Below, piece by piece: positions 10,635 through 20,565 of a stretch of 64,000 nt of DNA. Position 1 is the first letter of the stretch. Every line of letters begins with the position of its first letter. This DNA comes from Physella acuta (taxonomy: Eukaryota; Mollusca; Gastropoda; Physidae), in contig NW_026731571.1 in NCBI RefSeq assembly GCF_028476545.1, forward strand, positions 1 to 64,000, written 5' to 3'. Made by a program: the position numbers and the translations under genes. The notes below the pieces were generated by a model, which saw only the letters and a list, made by a program, of their open reading frames with translations, did not search any database and had not been told where the DNA came from.

Positions 10635-11416
10635 TGGAGTGAAGGCTTGGCAGGACGCGGCCGTCCAACCCGTCCCTGTTTTGTCCCGTTCTTTTCCTGA
10701 TTCTCAGCTGTTGACCTGCTTTCCAACCACTTCAAGCTTTGGTCAACCTTCTCTAGGTGGGCCAACAGTTGAGCCATCATGGTCTCCATCGTGTCGGCCC
10801 CTGTGGGTGGGGATTGTCTCTGTTCAGGCACAGAGACTTTGTCCACCGAACAGTTCGATTGGTCCTCATCCTCGGACCTGCGGATCGCTGAGTTCCTGAC
10901 CTGAAGGAAGGTCAACTGCTGGTCTCTGTGGACCTCCTCTTTCAACTCTCTCCTTAAGATCGGGGTTGCTAGCCCCTCGATGAAATGGTCCCTCAGTAGG
11001 CGTACATCAATGTCCGGTGATTTGCCCTTTACCAAATCAAAGGCCCTGTTCATCCTGTGTGAGTACTCCATCACACTCTCCGCCATTCTCTGCTTTAAGC
11101 CCACGAATCCCGATAGCAGTTGCACTCCCGACCGTCTCTCCCCAAAGGTCTCCATAATCAGATCCAGCACCTTATCTGGATCTGATTGGACGGTCCTATC
11201 GTGGCACTTAACCTCTGCCCTAACCGTTTCACCTATACTGCCCATCAGCAGTCTTAATCTTTCCTCTGGTGACATATGTCTCGAGGCCCAGGCCGCTTTG
11301 ACCTCTTCACTGAACCTGTTGGTTAAAGTTGGGTCTCCGTCCCCGTAAAATTTGTTAATATGGGACTCTCTGGGTAGGACCACTATATGGGTCTGCTTCT
11401 CGTCCAGAGTAGACAT
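10544..11416 (-). CDS. Ty3/Gypsy Gag with CCHC zinc knuckle
   Basis: A 290-residue frame starting about 190 bases inside the 5' LTR. The body (about 20-200) has the helical capsid-like pattern of Gypsy Gag proteins (RFSEEVKAAWASR, GFVGLKQRMAESVMEYSHRM, LRDHFIEGL). A glutamine-rich linker follows, then one knuckle CLSCSQPGHMARYC (about 270-283) of CX2CX4HX4C form, which binds RNA. The ATG at 11416 is the first long-frame start after the leader. It forms the structural shell and packages the element's RNA. Confidence 0.93.
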   Translation of the reverse strand: MSTLDEKQTHIVVLPRESHINKFYGDGDPTLTNRFSEEVKAAWASRHMSPEERLRLLMGSIGETVRAEVKCHDRTVQSDPDKVLDLIMETFGERRSGVQLLSGFVGLKQRMAESVMEYSHRMNRAFDLVKGKSPDIDVRLLRDHFIEGLATPILRRELKEEVHRDQQLTFLQVRNSAIRRSEDEDQSNCSVDKVSVPEQRQSPPTGADTMETMMAQLLAHLEKVDQSLKWLESRSTAENQEKNGTKQGRVGRPRPAKPSLQWTADGRPICLSCSQPGHMARYCQGNGRPL

Positions 11417-11590
11417 TTTCTTCCTTAAGTACTAAACAAAAAGAGTTCTTTCTTACCGTGTGTGTATGAAAAATTTTTCCTCGTTCCTCAATTTTCACAG
11501 TTCCTGAATGTCCGAATTCACACACACACTAAACACAGTTATGCACAAGGTTGACTATAGGTGCCTTAAACGGCAAGTCTAGTTGAATTC
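11417..11590 (-). other. Retrotransposon leader
   Basis: About 174 bases between the primer-binding site and the gag start. No frame of note; it would hold any packaging signal, which cannot be read from sequence alone. Confidence 0.6.
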
Positions 11591-11608
11591 ATCCTGATCG
11601 CAGCGCCA
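11591..11608 (-). other. Primer-binding site, tRNA-Ser-like
   Basis: The minus strand reads TGGCGCTGCGATCAGGAT, starting two bases after the 5' LTR. The complement is a tRNA 3' end with CCA, discriminator G and acceptor strand TCGCAGC. That resembles serine tRNAs: from memory it matches the human tRNA-Ser(CGA) 3' end at 16 of 18 positions. The tRNA assignment is inference. Confidence 0.7.
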
Positions 11609-11610
11609 AT

Positions 11611-12379
11611 TGTGACGAGCGAACATTTATCCTGCCGACAACGCCAATTGTAACGAGCCAACAGTTACCATGCTCGCAACGCCACATGTAATGAGACCTA
11701 ATTGCCTGTAGTGCCACGTGTTAACGAGTTTAACCACTCATTCTAGACAACATTGACCACAGTATAGATACTCAAGATGCAGGTTCGCTATTGATCCTTT
11801 ATTACATGAATCAAGAAATGCTTCATAATAACACAATAAATCAACAGGAATGCTTCTCAATAATAGTCTGAATCAACTGACCCCTAACAGTCCTTCACTA
11901 GGCTTTATATAACTGAATCCACATGTCTATAATCCTCCTTAACACAATACGGCTAACCCGTTCTATAACCGACTTGACATAGTCACACAGACTGACTGAT
12001 CTAAGCGAGCGATGAAGATGGAAGAGAGCTCGCTGAAACGGGAAGAGAGAGAACGAGTCCTGCCGTGCCCTCCTATTTATGCCTTGTATCCGTACTCGTC
12101 TTCGTACTTGTATTCCTCCGTAATCGATACTTGTACTCGATCTCCGACCACCAGTTGCGTAGTTCAAACGTACAGACCGTAAAATAACATCTGCGTCCTA
12201 TCCATCAAAGCCGACAGGCCGTCTGAATACCGTTTCCCAAAATAGCACGCGCCGGCTTTGAGGTTGTTATCAGCCCGACCCAATAAGCCACCTGTTATCG
12301 GTTGCATCAGACCAACACTGTGTCTCGGCTTCTCGTTCGTTATCATTTGTAACTGGTAGTTAGGCCTACCCCAGTTACA
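11611..12379 (-). repeat. 5' LTR of the Ty3/Gypsy element
   Basis: 769 bp partner of the 3' LTR. Its U5 end (plus-strand left side, 11611-11728) contains three more primer-binding-site-like words, at 11629-11646, 11667-11684 and 11699-11716. Each is followed by two bases and then TGTAACGAG, TGTAATGAG or TGTTAACGAG, which repeat the LTR terminus. Confidence 0.95.
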
Positions 12380-12516
12380 TATAACTTGATTGAATAACTT
12401 GATTGTATAACTTGATTGAATAACTTGATTGTATAACTTGATTGAATAACTTGATTGTATAACTTGATTGTATAACTTGATTGTATAACTTGATTGTATA
12501 CTTTGATTGTATAACG
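12380..12516. repeat. 13 bp minisatellite, right part
   Basis: About ten more TTGATTGTATAAC and TTGATTGAATAAC units, in phase with the left part once one TATA is removed. Confidence 0.93.
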
Positions 12517-12897
12517 TCCACACATTCCGATTAGCTATGTATCTTGGTTGTATGACGTCCAAAAATAATTCCGATTGAATAACGTCTGAAAATTCTGATT
12601 AATCGTGTAAATTGATTTGATGACGTCCGATTAACTTTGTAGGTTGATTGAATGACGTCTAAGTTGATTGAATGACGTCTAAGTTGATTGAATGACGTCT
12701 AAGTTGATTGAATGACGTCTAAGTTGATTGAATGACGTCTAAGTTGATTGAATGACGTCTAAGTTGATTGTATGACGTCCACAAACGCCGATTAACTTTG
12801 TAAGTTGATTGAATGACGTCTAAGTTGATTGAATGACGTCTAAGCTGATTGAATGACGTTCACAAACGCCGATTAACTTTGTAAGTTGATTGAATGA
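12517..12897. repeat. 20 bp minisatellite and mixed longer units
   Basis: The regular unit AAGTTGATTGAATGACGTCT runs 12641-12780 (7 copies) and partly again 12799-12860. Around it is a longer unit with CCGATTAACTTTGTAAGTTGATT and TGACGTCCACAAACGCC. The shared core TTGATTGAAT links it to the adjoining 13 bp array, suggesting one derived from the other. Confidence 0.9.
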
Positions 12898-13630
12898 GAA
12901 GAAACAGCCCAGCAGAGTGGCGAGTCTTTGATTGTCTTTTGGCCGGGTCGGCTGGGGGGTGGGGGTGGGGGGTGGTAAATACTCGCCCATTGTTTGCTCT
13001 TTCACTGTGGGAAATGGCTGGGATTTATTTGAGTTGCTCTGATTGGATAACCCAGTCACGTGGTGGACTATTCCTGCCCTGCGCGCGGGTCTAATTGAGT
13101 CTGGTGGAGGCTCCCAAGGTGATGATTGTCGGCCTTGATTTGATCACCAGCCGAGTTGATCTCATTACGTCCCTTGGGCCGCTGACCGGAGGGACGGGAT
13201 GATGGTCCAGACCCTGGCCAGCGTCTGACGGACAGTCCATGTCAGATGACTTGTTGGGCGAGTCACGAAAATGACGGACAGTCATGAGAGCTGATTTGGT
13301 GGACGGGGAAGGGGAATGACACACGTCCAAGTTTGTTTCCAATCCCGTACTCAGCTTTTGTGAAATTCAATTTAGTAATTGGCTAAAATATTGTCCCATT
13401 GTGGGAGGTATGAGAGGCCATTACGCCGTTGTTGAGAGGCTGGAGATAGGATATTAAAAAACAAACTCGCGGCCGTACGAGAGAACAATCGTCGTGACGA
13501 GAGCAACCGTCAGGGTGGGGCCAGGCGCTCCGTGGGGAGCTGAAATTGATTTATAACCTGTCCCCGGGCAGGGGGGATGAGATATAAAAAATAGATCCGT
13601 GGATCGATGGGTGGCTGTGTCATGTCTTGA
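12898..13630. other. No gene seen
   Basis: Balanced, non-repetitive sequence with one G-rich patch (12953-12974). No conserved exon was recognised. Confidence 0.5.
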
Positions 13631-13722
13631 TGTAGGAATCTTGTCAGTGACATCTTGTCAGTGACATCTTGTCAGTGACATCTTGTCAGTGACATCTTGT
13701 CCGTGACATCTTGTCAGAGCTA
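13631..13722. repeat. 14 bp minisatellite, about 6 copies
   Basis: Unit CATCTTGTCAGTGA repeated with small changes at the right end. Confidence 0.9.
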
Positions 13723-14064
13723 CTTGTCATTGTCAGTCGTAAGGGCGGAGCCTCGAGTGTTTTATATGTACCATTTAGACGAAGCAAACCATCCAAATTT
13801 GAATTTTAGTTACATATTGATGATGATCTGTTTTGTGTCATAAGTTGCTCAAACAGTTATGAGGACAGGTCCCATTAGACACGGCTCACTGAAGCTGTAG
13901 GACACAGCTTGTGTTTGTGTCGGCTGTGTCGGCTGTGTCGGATGGGTGACAACCACGGACATATTTAGAAAAAGTTTGTATTTTAAAAATTCCAACCTAA
14001 ATTACACAGACAGAAAATAAATACTTCAATTGACAAATTTACCATGATCAAATATAAGCGGGAC
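13723..14064. other. No gene seen
   Basis: Single-copy-looking sequence. A short GTGTCGGCT triplet occurs near 13917-13940. Confidence 0.5.
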
Positions 14065-14215
14065 AATCAGTAGGACATTGGACAGTTAGTAAGACACGAG
14101 GAAGCAGGACATTTGGCAGCCAGGACATTGGGCAGGCAGAAGGACATGGGGCAGCAGGGCATTGGGCAGTAAGGACATTGGGCAATCAGAATGGACATGG
14201 GACAATCAACAAATC
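14065..14215. repeat. Degenerate AGGACATTGGGCAG repeat
   Basis: About seven imperfect copies of an 18-21 bp unit with core GGACATTGGGCAG. It is much more diverged than most arrays here, so probably older. Confidence 0.7.
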
Positions 14216-14600
14216 GCATGACACTGAGTTGATCTAATCTATTTTTAACACGAGCTATTTTCTTCATCCAATCAAATTTGTTTTTGACTTGTCATGATGA
14301 GGAAATGGCCATAATGGCTTGAACTAATTAGACAAATTAACAAAAGATGGCTGAACAAATGTCGGAGATTGAGCTATATCGTGTGACATTATCCTGACAG
14401 TTTGAAATGACAAGTCTCAGCGGGCCCGTCATTCCGTCAAGATTTGATCCATCCACTGGCCAGAACATTCATAGTTTGTACGGTTATGAAATCCTGGCAA
14501 GTCTGTCTTGTAAAATCTGCTCACTTTGACAAAATGATTTTCTGGGTACTCTGATGTACTTGCCAATAAAACCAGCTAGATTAGCCTCTTAACCTGAAAA
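14216..14600. other. No gene seen
   Basis: Non-repetitive sequence without a recognisable exon or RNA gene. Confidence 0.5.
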
Positions 14601-15949
14601 ATGTGTCCCCTAAACCTACCACCAATGTCCCCTAAACCTGCCTCCAATGTTCCTAAACCTGCCACAATCGTCCCCTAAACCTGCCACAATTGTCCCCTAA
14701 ACCTACCACCAATGTCCCCTAAACCTACCACCAATGTCCCCTAAACCTACCACCAATTCCCCCTAAACCTGCCTACAATGTCCCCTAAACCTGCTTACAA
14801 TGTCCCCTAAACCTGCCACCAATGTCCCCTAAACCTGCTTACAATGTCCCCTAAACCTGCTTACAATGTCCCCTAAACCTACCACCAATTCCCCCTAAAC
14901 CTGCCTACAATGTCCCCTAAACCTGCTTACAATGTCCCCTAAACCTGCCACCAATGTCCCCTAAACCTGCTTACAATGTCCCCTAAACCTGCTTACAATG
15001 TCCCCTAAACCTACCACCAATGTCCCCTAAACCTGCCACAATTGTCCCCTAAATCTACCACCAATGTCCCTTAAACCTACCACCAATGTCCCTTAAACCT
15101 ACCACCAATGTCCCTTAAACCTACCACCAATGTCCCTTAAACCTGACACCAATGTCCCATAAACCTGCCTACAATGTCCCCTAAACCTACCACCAATGTC
15201 CCCTAAACCTACCACCAATGTCCCCTAAACCTAACACCAATACCCCTAAACCTAACACCAATGTCCCCTAAACCTGCTTACAATGTCCCCTAAACCTGCC
15301 TACAATGTCCCCTAAACCTGCCTACAATGTCCCCTAAACCTGCTTACAATGTCCCCTAAACTTACCACCAATGTCCCCTAAACCTGCTTACAATGTCCCC
15401 TAAACCTGCTTACAATGTCCCCTAAACCTGCCTACAATGTCCCCTAAACCTGCCACCAATGTCCCTAAACCTGCCACCATTGTCCCCTAAACCTGCCACC
15501 AATGTCCCCTAAACCTGCCACCAATGTCCCCTAAACCTGCCACCAATGTCCCCTAAACCTGCCACCAATGTCCCCTAAACCTGCCACCAATGTCCCCTAA
15601 ACCTGCCACCAATGTCCCCTAAACCTGCCACCAATGTCCCCTAAACCTGCCACCAATGTCCCCTAAACCTGCCACCAATGTCCCCTAAACCTGCCACCAT
15701 TGTCCCCTAAACCTGCCACCAATGTCCCCTAAACCTGCCACCAATGTCCCCTAAACCTGCCACCAATGTCCCCTAAACCTGCCACCAATGTCCCCTAAAC
15801 CTGCCACCAATGTCCCCTAAACCTGCCACCATTGTCCCCTAAACCTGCCACCAATGTCCCCTAAACCTGCCACCAATGTCCCCTAAACCTGCCACCAATG
15901 TCCCCTAAACCTACCACCAATGTCCCCTAAACCTGCCACCAATGTCCCC
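14601..15949. repeat. 22 bp minisatellite, about 61 copies
   Basis: Unit TGTCCCCTAAACCTGCCACCAA, with CTTACAA, CTACAAT and ACCACCAA variants concentrated in the left two thirds. The right third (about 15430-15950) is much more uniform, as expected if it expanded most recently. No frame is open through it because 22 does not divide by three. Confidence 0.96.
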
Positions 15950-16644
15950 ACCTAGTGTTATCTATCATCCACTAACCCTCACGTGCTTACAATGAAAATA
16001 ATTTTATTCCCCACCACGAGACGAATCAAGTCTGGCGACCCGTGCCAACATAATCAATTGGATGGGAGTTTGTCAGCGACTGTTTGATATTGGGACTACT
16101 TGTTGATACTAGCATTTGGTCCCGGCCATGCTCGGGACGTGGATTCTAACGCCGCAACTGGAAAAAAAGGAAACATCTCTCGACAAGTCGTGTCCCCTGG
16201 CAGTTGGTACAGCCCCCCCCCCCACCCGTTCATGTCCCCACCCTACCCCCGGGGAGGTGGACGGGTCAGCGTTATTGGAAGGCCCCAAGACGTCCCCGAA
16301 ACGCGGACATAACCAGATATTAGTTTCCTTTGTCGCGTGCGGTCGCTTATCATGTCGTTCATTATGGAAACTGTTGGATGTGCGCGCATGGACGTGCTGG
16401 TGATGACGTGCTCACCCCGCGGTATTTGCCACCCAGCCATCTCCCCTTTCAAAGCACACGGACATTCGAACAATATCATATTCGCGCCTATTGGGAATTC
16501 CCCGCGCCTGACTTCGCACGCATTTGACCAGCCCCTCATTGGCTGCGGCCCTCTGTTGACTCCCCGTGTGGCTGGGGGGGTTTGTGCTGTGTTTGCTACA
16601 ATCAAGTGCCGTCAGCTGAGTTTACCCCCGGCCCACGGACCGTC
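15950..16644. other. No gene seen
   Basis: Balanced sequence with several overlapping frames near 16100-16650 on both strands. None has a recognisable domain and they contradict each other, so they are not called. Confidence 0.5.
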
Positions 16645-16985
16645 AGACTGACCACAATATCCCGACCCTCAGCTCATCACCCTGACCATAATACTCTATC
16701 CCCGTCCCCCAGCCCATCAATACTACACCCCCGACCCCTAGCCAATCTCCCTGAATACAATACTACACCCCCGGCCCACATCCCTGACCACAATACTGAA
16801 CCCCCGACCCCGACCCCCCTCCCTGACCACAATACTACACCCCCGACCCCCGACCCCCGGCCCACCTCCCTGACCACAATACTACAACACCCTCGACCTC
16901 CGGCCCACCACCCTGACCACAACACTGAACCCCCTACCCCAGACCAACATATCTAACCACACCACTGTACCCCCCCCCCCCCCTA
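16645..16985. repeat. Degenerate 34-46 bp C-rich repeat, about 8 copies
   Basis: Core CTGACCACAATACTACACCC followed by C-rich filler of varying length, ending in a C run at 16971-16983. Confidence 0.8.
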
Positions 16986-17305
16986 ATCACCCAGCCAAGA
17001 ATACCCTCCCCTGAAATTTTGAGTATATTTTTACCAAGACTTGAAACAGACATGCGGAAGTGTGTGTTCAGTCATGCATAATTAATTAGCTTTGTAGCTA
17101 AAAAAAATTGTCTAGCTTGCAAAATGCTGAATTTAAACCAAACAATGCAATAACTCTTGGCATTTTGTAGTGGTATAAACATTGATCCCCGTTAAAATAA
17201 GAAAGGAGTTTTTTAAAAACTATTTTAAGATCAGGTGCACAATTTTCAAATGGTACACACGCCGTTAAGATATGTTACAGGTGTTGTAGTTTTCAACTAT
17301 TCGAT
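16986..17305. other. No gene; AT-rich
   Basis: AT-rich stretch with no feature recognised. Confidence 0.5.
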
Positions 17306-17500
17306 CTAGTTCTCCATTCTTTCCTCTTGTTCCACATAGTCCCATCTGGTTCCCTCCCATTTTCTAGTGTCTCCCATAGTTCACCATAGTTCCCCTTAGT
17401 TCCCTACTGTTCCCCATAGTTCCCCCCCTGTTCCCCATAGTTCCCCACTGTTCCCCATAGTTCCCCTTAGTTTCCCACTGTTCCCCATAGTTCCCCTTGG
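17306..17500. repeat. Degenerate 10-12 bp repeat, GTTCCCCATA type
   Basis: About 16 imperfect copies of GTTCCCCATA or GTTCCCCACT, best preserved at 17400-17480. Confidence 0.8.
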
Positions 17501-17689
17501 GTTCCTCACTGCCTCCACTACCTCGAGTTATGTAACAACTGATTGACGGATTGTGTGACGGGTGACGTCTTCGTGATGACGTCAATGACGTCCGCTGATG
17601 ACCTGTCAGCTCTAATCACGTGATGTAAATTAGAAGACGTTTAAGTGGATGTGAGGGGTGATGTCAGCCTCGCATCCCTGCCACGGGAA

Positions 17690-17925
17690 GCCACCCCAGC
17701 CTACCGAGCAACCCCACGTCCCCACCCCAAAAACCGAGTCACCCCACCCCCACCCCGCTGAGCCGCCCCACCTCCACCGTACTGAGCCACCCCAACCAAC
17801 TGAGCAACCCCCCCCCCCATAACACTGAGCCACCCCCCTCCACTCTGAGCCACCCCCCCCCCCCCTCCACACTGAGCCACCCCCCCCCCCTCCACACTAA
17901 GCCACCCCACCCCACTGACCTACCC
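17690..17925. repeat. C-rich ACTGAGCCACCCC repeat
   Basis: About nine spaced copies of CTGAGCCACCCC separated by C runs of different length. Minus-strand glycine/tryptophan-rich frames here are a by-product. Confidence 0.8.
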
Positions 17926-18254
17926 CAGACATAACTGAGTACTATGACAGTATTGCTTGAACTTCTTCCCCAGGTAAATCTAATTCCATCCCGTACTTTG
18001 TTGTTGAATTTTAAATTTGACACTTGAAATACAATGCGATAAGAGGAATTTGAATGAAATATAAGATGATAAGGGAAACGGAATAAAATGTAATATAAGA
18101 GAGAAAAAATGGCGATGTTTACAATTTTTAAACATTCAAGCAGTTAGAGATATGTTATAGGGGGGGGGGGTATGGCACGGTGCACAGTTCCAGTAGCCCA
18201 TTGTTCTAGTAGCACACAACTGTATATATGGGTCAGACGGGGGATCTGGGCATC
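17926..18254. other. No gene; short G run
   Basis: AT-rich sequence, then a G run near 18161-18170. Nothing else recognised. Confidence 0.5.
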
Positions 18255-18634
18255 AGGTCAGGGGTGGGTACACAGGTCAGGGGTGGGTACACAGGTCAGG
18301 GGTGGGTACACAGGTCAGGGGTGGGTACACAGGTCAGGGGTGGGTACACAGGTCAGGGGTGGGTACACAGGTCAGGGGTGGGTACACAGGTCAGGGGTGG
18401 GTACACAGGTCAGGGGTGGGTACACAGGTCAGGGGTGGGTACACAGGTCAGGGGTGGGTACACAGGTCAGGGGTGGGTACACAGGTCAGGGGTGGGTACA
18501 CAGGTCAGGGGTGGGTACACAGGTCAGGGGTGGGTACACAGGTCAGGGGTGGGTACACAGGTCAGGGGTGGGTACACAGGTCAGGGGTGGGTACACAGGT
18601 CAGGGGTGGGTACACAGGTCAGGGGTGGGTACAC
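18255..18634. repeat. 19 bp minisatellite, 20 near-perfect copies
   Basis: Unit AGGTCAGGGGTGGGTACAC repeated about 20 times with almost no variation by eye, the most uniform array in the window. All three plus-strand frames stay open through it because the unit lacks stops. A single stray copy of the core GGGGTGGGTACACAGGT lies at about 19974-19990, next to the MITE at 19995. Confidence 0.97.
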
Positions 18635-18970
18635 CCACAGGGTAGAGAATGGAACACACACAAATGTTGAATTTTAATTTTAAGCATTGCACTAATCAAT
18701 ATGTTTATGACGTATAAATAATTATCAACCTCCACATTAATCAATGTGTTTGTGACTTATATTGGGCACAAAGAAACATACAGTCGCAGGACAATGCTAA
18801 CATTTAAATTTCTCAATGTCTATATTCAGTTCAGAATTGTCACTTGATTCGCTTGCGTCTTGGTGCACATTCGCAACTCTTGATATCTAGTCACTAGATT
18901 TTCCTAGCGTCATCTGTAGTAGAAGAAATTTCGGGTCAACTTAATTTTTTAGTTAATTTTAGCAGGACCG
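18635..18970. other. No gene; AT-rich
   Basis: AT-rich with two related blocks (ATCAATATGTTTATGACGTAT and ATCAATGTGTTTGTGACTTAT, about 18694-18760). Confidence 0.5.
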
Positions 18971-19233
18971 CTGTTTTAATCGGACGGAGTGGTCTAGAGG
19001 TAGAAAGCTGGACTGCTAACCCGTAAGTACGGGTTCAAGTCAGTAGACCGTCCCTGAGTCCACCTAATTCTGATTGGTACATAACTAAGGTTAGGGAAAG
19101 TAAAGGCGGCTGGGTATAGTGCTGACCACACTATCTCTTCATATGCCGAGGTCACAGAAACAAGTGAACTCTAGTTCACTTGCCCGATAGACCGTCAGGT
19201 TTGAAAGGGAAACTTTACTTTACTGTTTTAATC
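18971..19233 (+). mobile_element. tRNA-Ser-derived SINE with 11 bp target duplication
   Basis: CTGTTTTAATC flanks the element perfectly (18971-18981 and 19223-19233). The 241 bp SINE (18982-19222) begins with a tRNA-like head: acceptor pairing GGACGG (18982-18987) with CCGTCC (19048-19053), A box TGGTCTAGAGG (18990-19000), a GGACTGCTAACC anticodon region that suits serine GCT, and B box GGTTCAAGTC (19032-19041). The body ends in ACTTTACTTTA. A 10 bp perfect stem with a 2-base loop lies at 19161-19182. Pol III transcription and LINE-driven copying are inferred from the class. I do not recognise the family name. Confidence 0.92.
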
Positions 19234-19950
19234 ACTAATTTAAAGCTTGGACCATTAATATGAAGTTATGATTGTTAATATGAAGTTACGATCTTAAATA
19301 TGAAGTTATAATCTTCATTACGAACTTATGATTTCAGTATGAAGTTAGGACCATGGTATTAACAGACCATTACAAACCAAATGCTGGAAAGATGGAGTTT
19401 AATGAGTTTAATGAGTGCCATCCCCGAAGGTTGGAGGGTTTCGGAGCTGAACTACCACGTGACCGGATGACCTTGGCCCCGTCTCAGCCCGCGAGTAAAA
19501 GCATGGCCCGGTGATTCACCTTGAATGGCCTTTAATGGCCACTTTGATCATTATAAATGTCAACTTCGCTTTTTCAATATGAAGAAAAAAAATTGGAATT
19601 GTAACCCGTTTTCAACGCCGTCTTTACCCGCCCCACCCTCAGCCCCACCCCCCGCCAGGCCGAAGTGTGAAGCCATTAGTTTTTACAGTGGCGCTGTTAA
19701 TGAACCGGGCCGTGGAAGAATGGGCCTGCTAACGGTAATGTTCCATTCAATTGTCCTGTCATCAGGAATCACACGAGAGACGCGAGAGCTTCTGTCTGAC
19801 CCAACATCTGGCATGGGGAGGGAGGGGGTGGGGGAGGTGGGGGTGGGGGCGGGGGTGAGACACGTGTCCTGTATAACACCCGCATCACGTGACTACTTGA
19901 GATAAAGTGCACATGAACTCAGGCCAGCTGAGCAGACGGCGGGTAGAAAC
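19234..19950. other. No gene; small ATGAAGTTATGAT repeat
   Basis: Four imperfect 27 bp copies of ATATGAAGTTATGAT lie at about 19256-19350. The rest is mixed, with a G-rich patch at 19814-19856 and no recognisable exon. Confidence 0.5.
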
Positions 19951-19994
19951 AGGTGAGGGGTGAAGTCTGGCAGGGGTGGGTACACAGGTGAGGG

Positions 19995-20296
19995 CAGTGG
20001 CGTAGGCAGGGGAGGGGGGTTAGGGGGGTCATACCCCCCATAGAACCCTCGGTATATATATAAAGTATGAGAGGGGGGGTGTAAATCGAAAGTTTGAGGG
20101 GGGGGGGGGTGCAAATCAAAAGTCTGAGGGGGGAGGGGTGGTGCAAATCGGAAGTTTGAGGGGGGTTGTAAATTGAAAGTTTGAGGGGGAGGGGTGCAAA
20201 TCAAAAGTCTGAGGGGGGGGGTGCAAATCGAAAGTTTGTCTCCAGGTAAAAATTGTAACCCCCCCCCCCCTTGAGACGATCCTGGCTACGCCACTG
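19995..20296. mobile_element. hAT-like MITE with 16 bp inverted ends
   Basis: The ends CAGTGGCGTAGGCAGG and CCTGGCTACGCCACTG are inverted repeats (15 of 16). GGTGAGGG (19987-19994) and GATGAGGG (20297-20304) match at 7 of 8 bases, the 8 bp duplication typical of hAT elements. The 302 bp interior has CAAATCGAAAGTTTGAGG blocks and long G runs like the elements at 1-294 and 1563-1903. No transposase is encoded. The flanks themselves contain similar words, which weakens the duplication evidence. Confidence 0.72.
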
Positions 20297-20565
20297 GATG
20301 AGGGGTGAGGTCTGGCAGGGGTGCCATGAGGTCAAGGTTATAGGTCAAGGTTCCAGGCTTATAGCCCATCCACGTCAGCATGGGCATCGTCAATTCGTGA
20401 CGTCACGTTGTAGAAGTTCATTTCACCATCCCCTCACTCGTCACTAATCGTCTCAAAAGTCTGATCCCCTCGACCCCACCGAACTTCCAAGTGTGTTGTC
20501 ATTGGTCAACGACCCTGCCTTCCCTGCTACCTGTCAACACACAACGCACATCTTCCTGCCGCATG
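20297..20565. other. No gene seen
   Basis: Holds two GGTCAAGGTT words, one TGACGTCA near 20398 and otherwise plain sequence. Confidence 0.5.

Larger units (their letters stand above)
5534..12379 (-). mobile_element. Ty3/Gypsy LTR retrotransposon, looks whole
   Basis: A 6846 bp element on the minus strand. It has two 769 bp LTRs (TG...CA ends) that look identical by eye, a primer-binding site, gag with a CCHC knuckle, pol in the order protease-RT-RNase H-integrase, and a purine tract before the 3' LTR. No envelope frame is seen. TATA precedes 5534 and follows 12379, a 4 bp target duplication inside the 13 bp minisatellite. The domain order places it in Ty3/Gypsy (Metaviridae); the clade was not determined. 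Near-identical LTRs imply a very recent insertion. No breaks were noticed. Confidence 0.95.

Noticed and set aside
14601-15949. CCCTAAA as a plant-type telomere repeat
   Set aside because: The word occurs only once per 22 bp unit; there is no run of CCCTAAA hexamers or heptamers.
18982-19053. A true tRNA-Ser gene
   Set aside because: It lacks the long variable arm, continues into a SINE body and is bounded by a target duplication.
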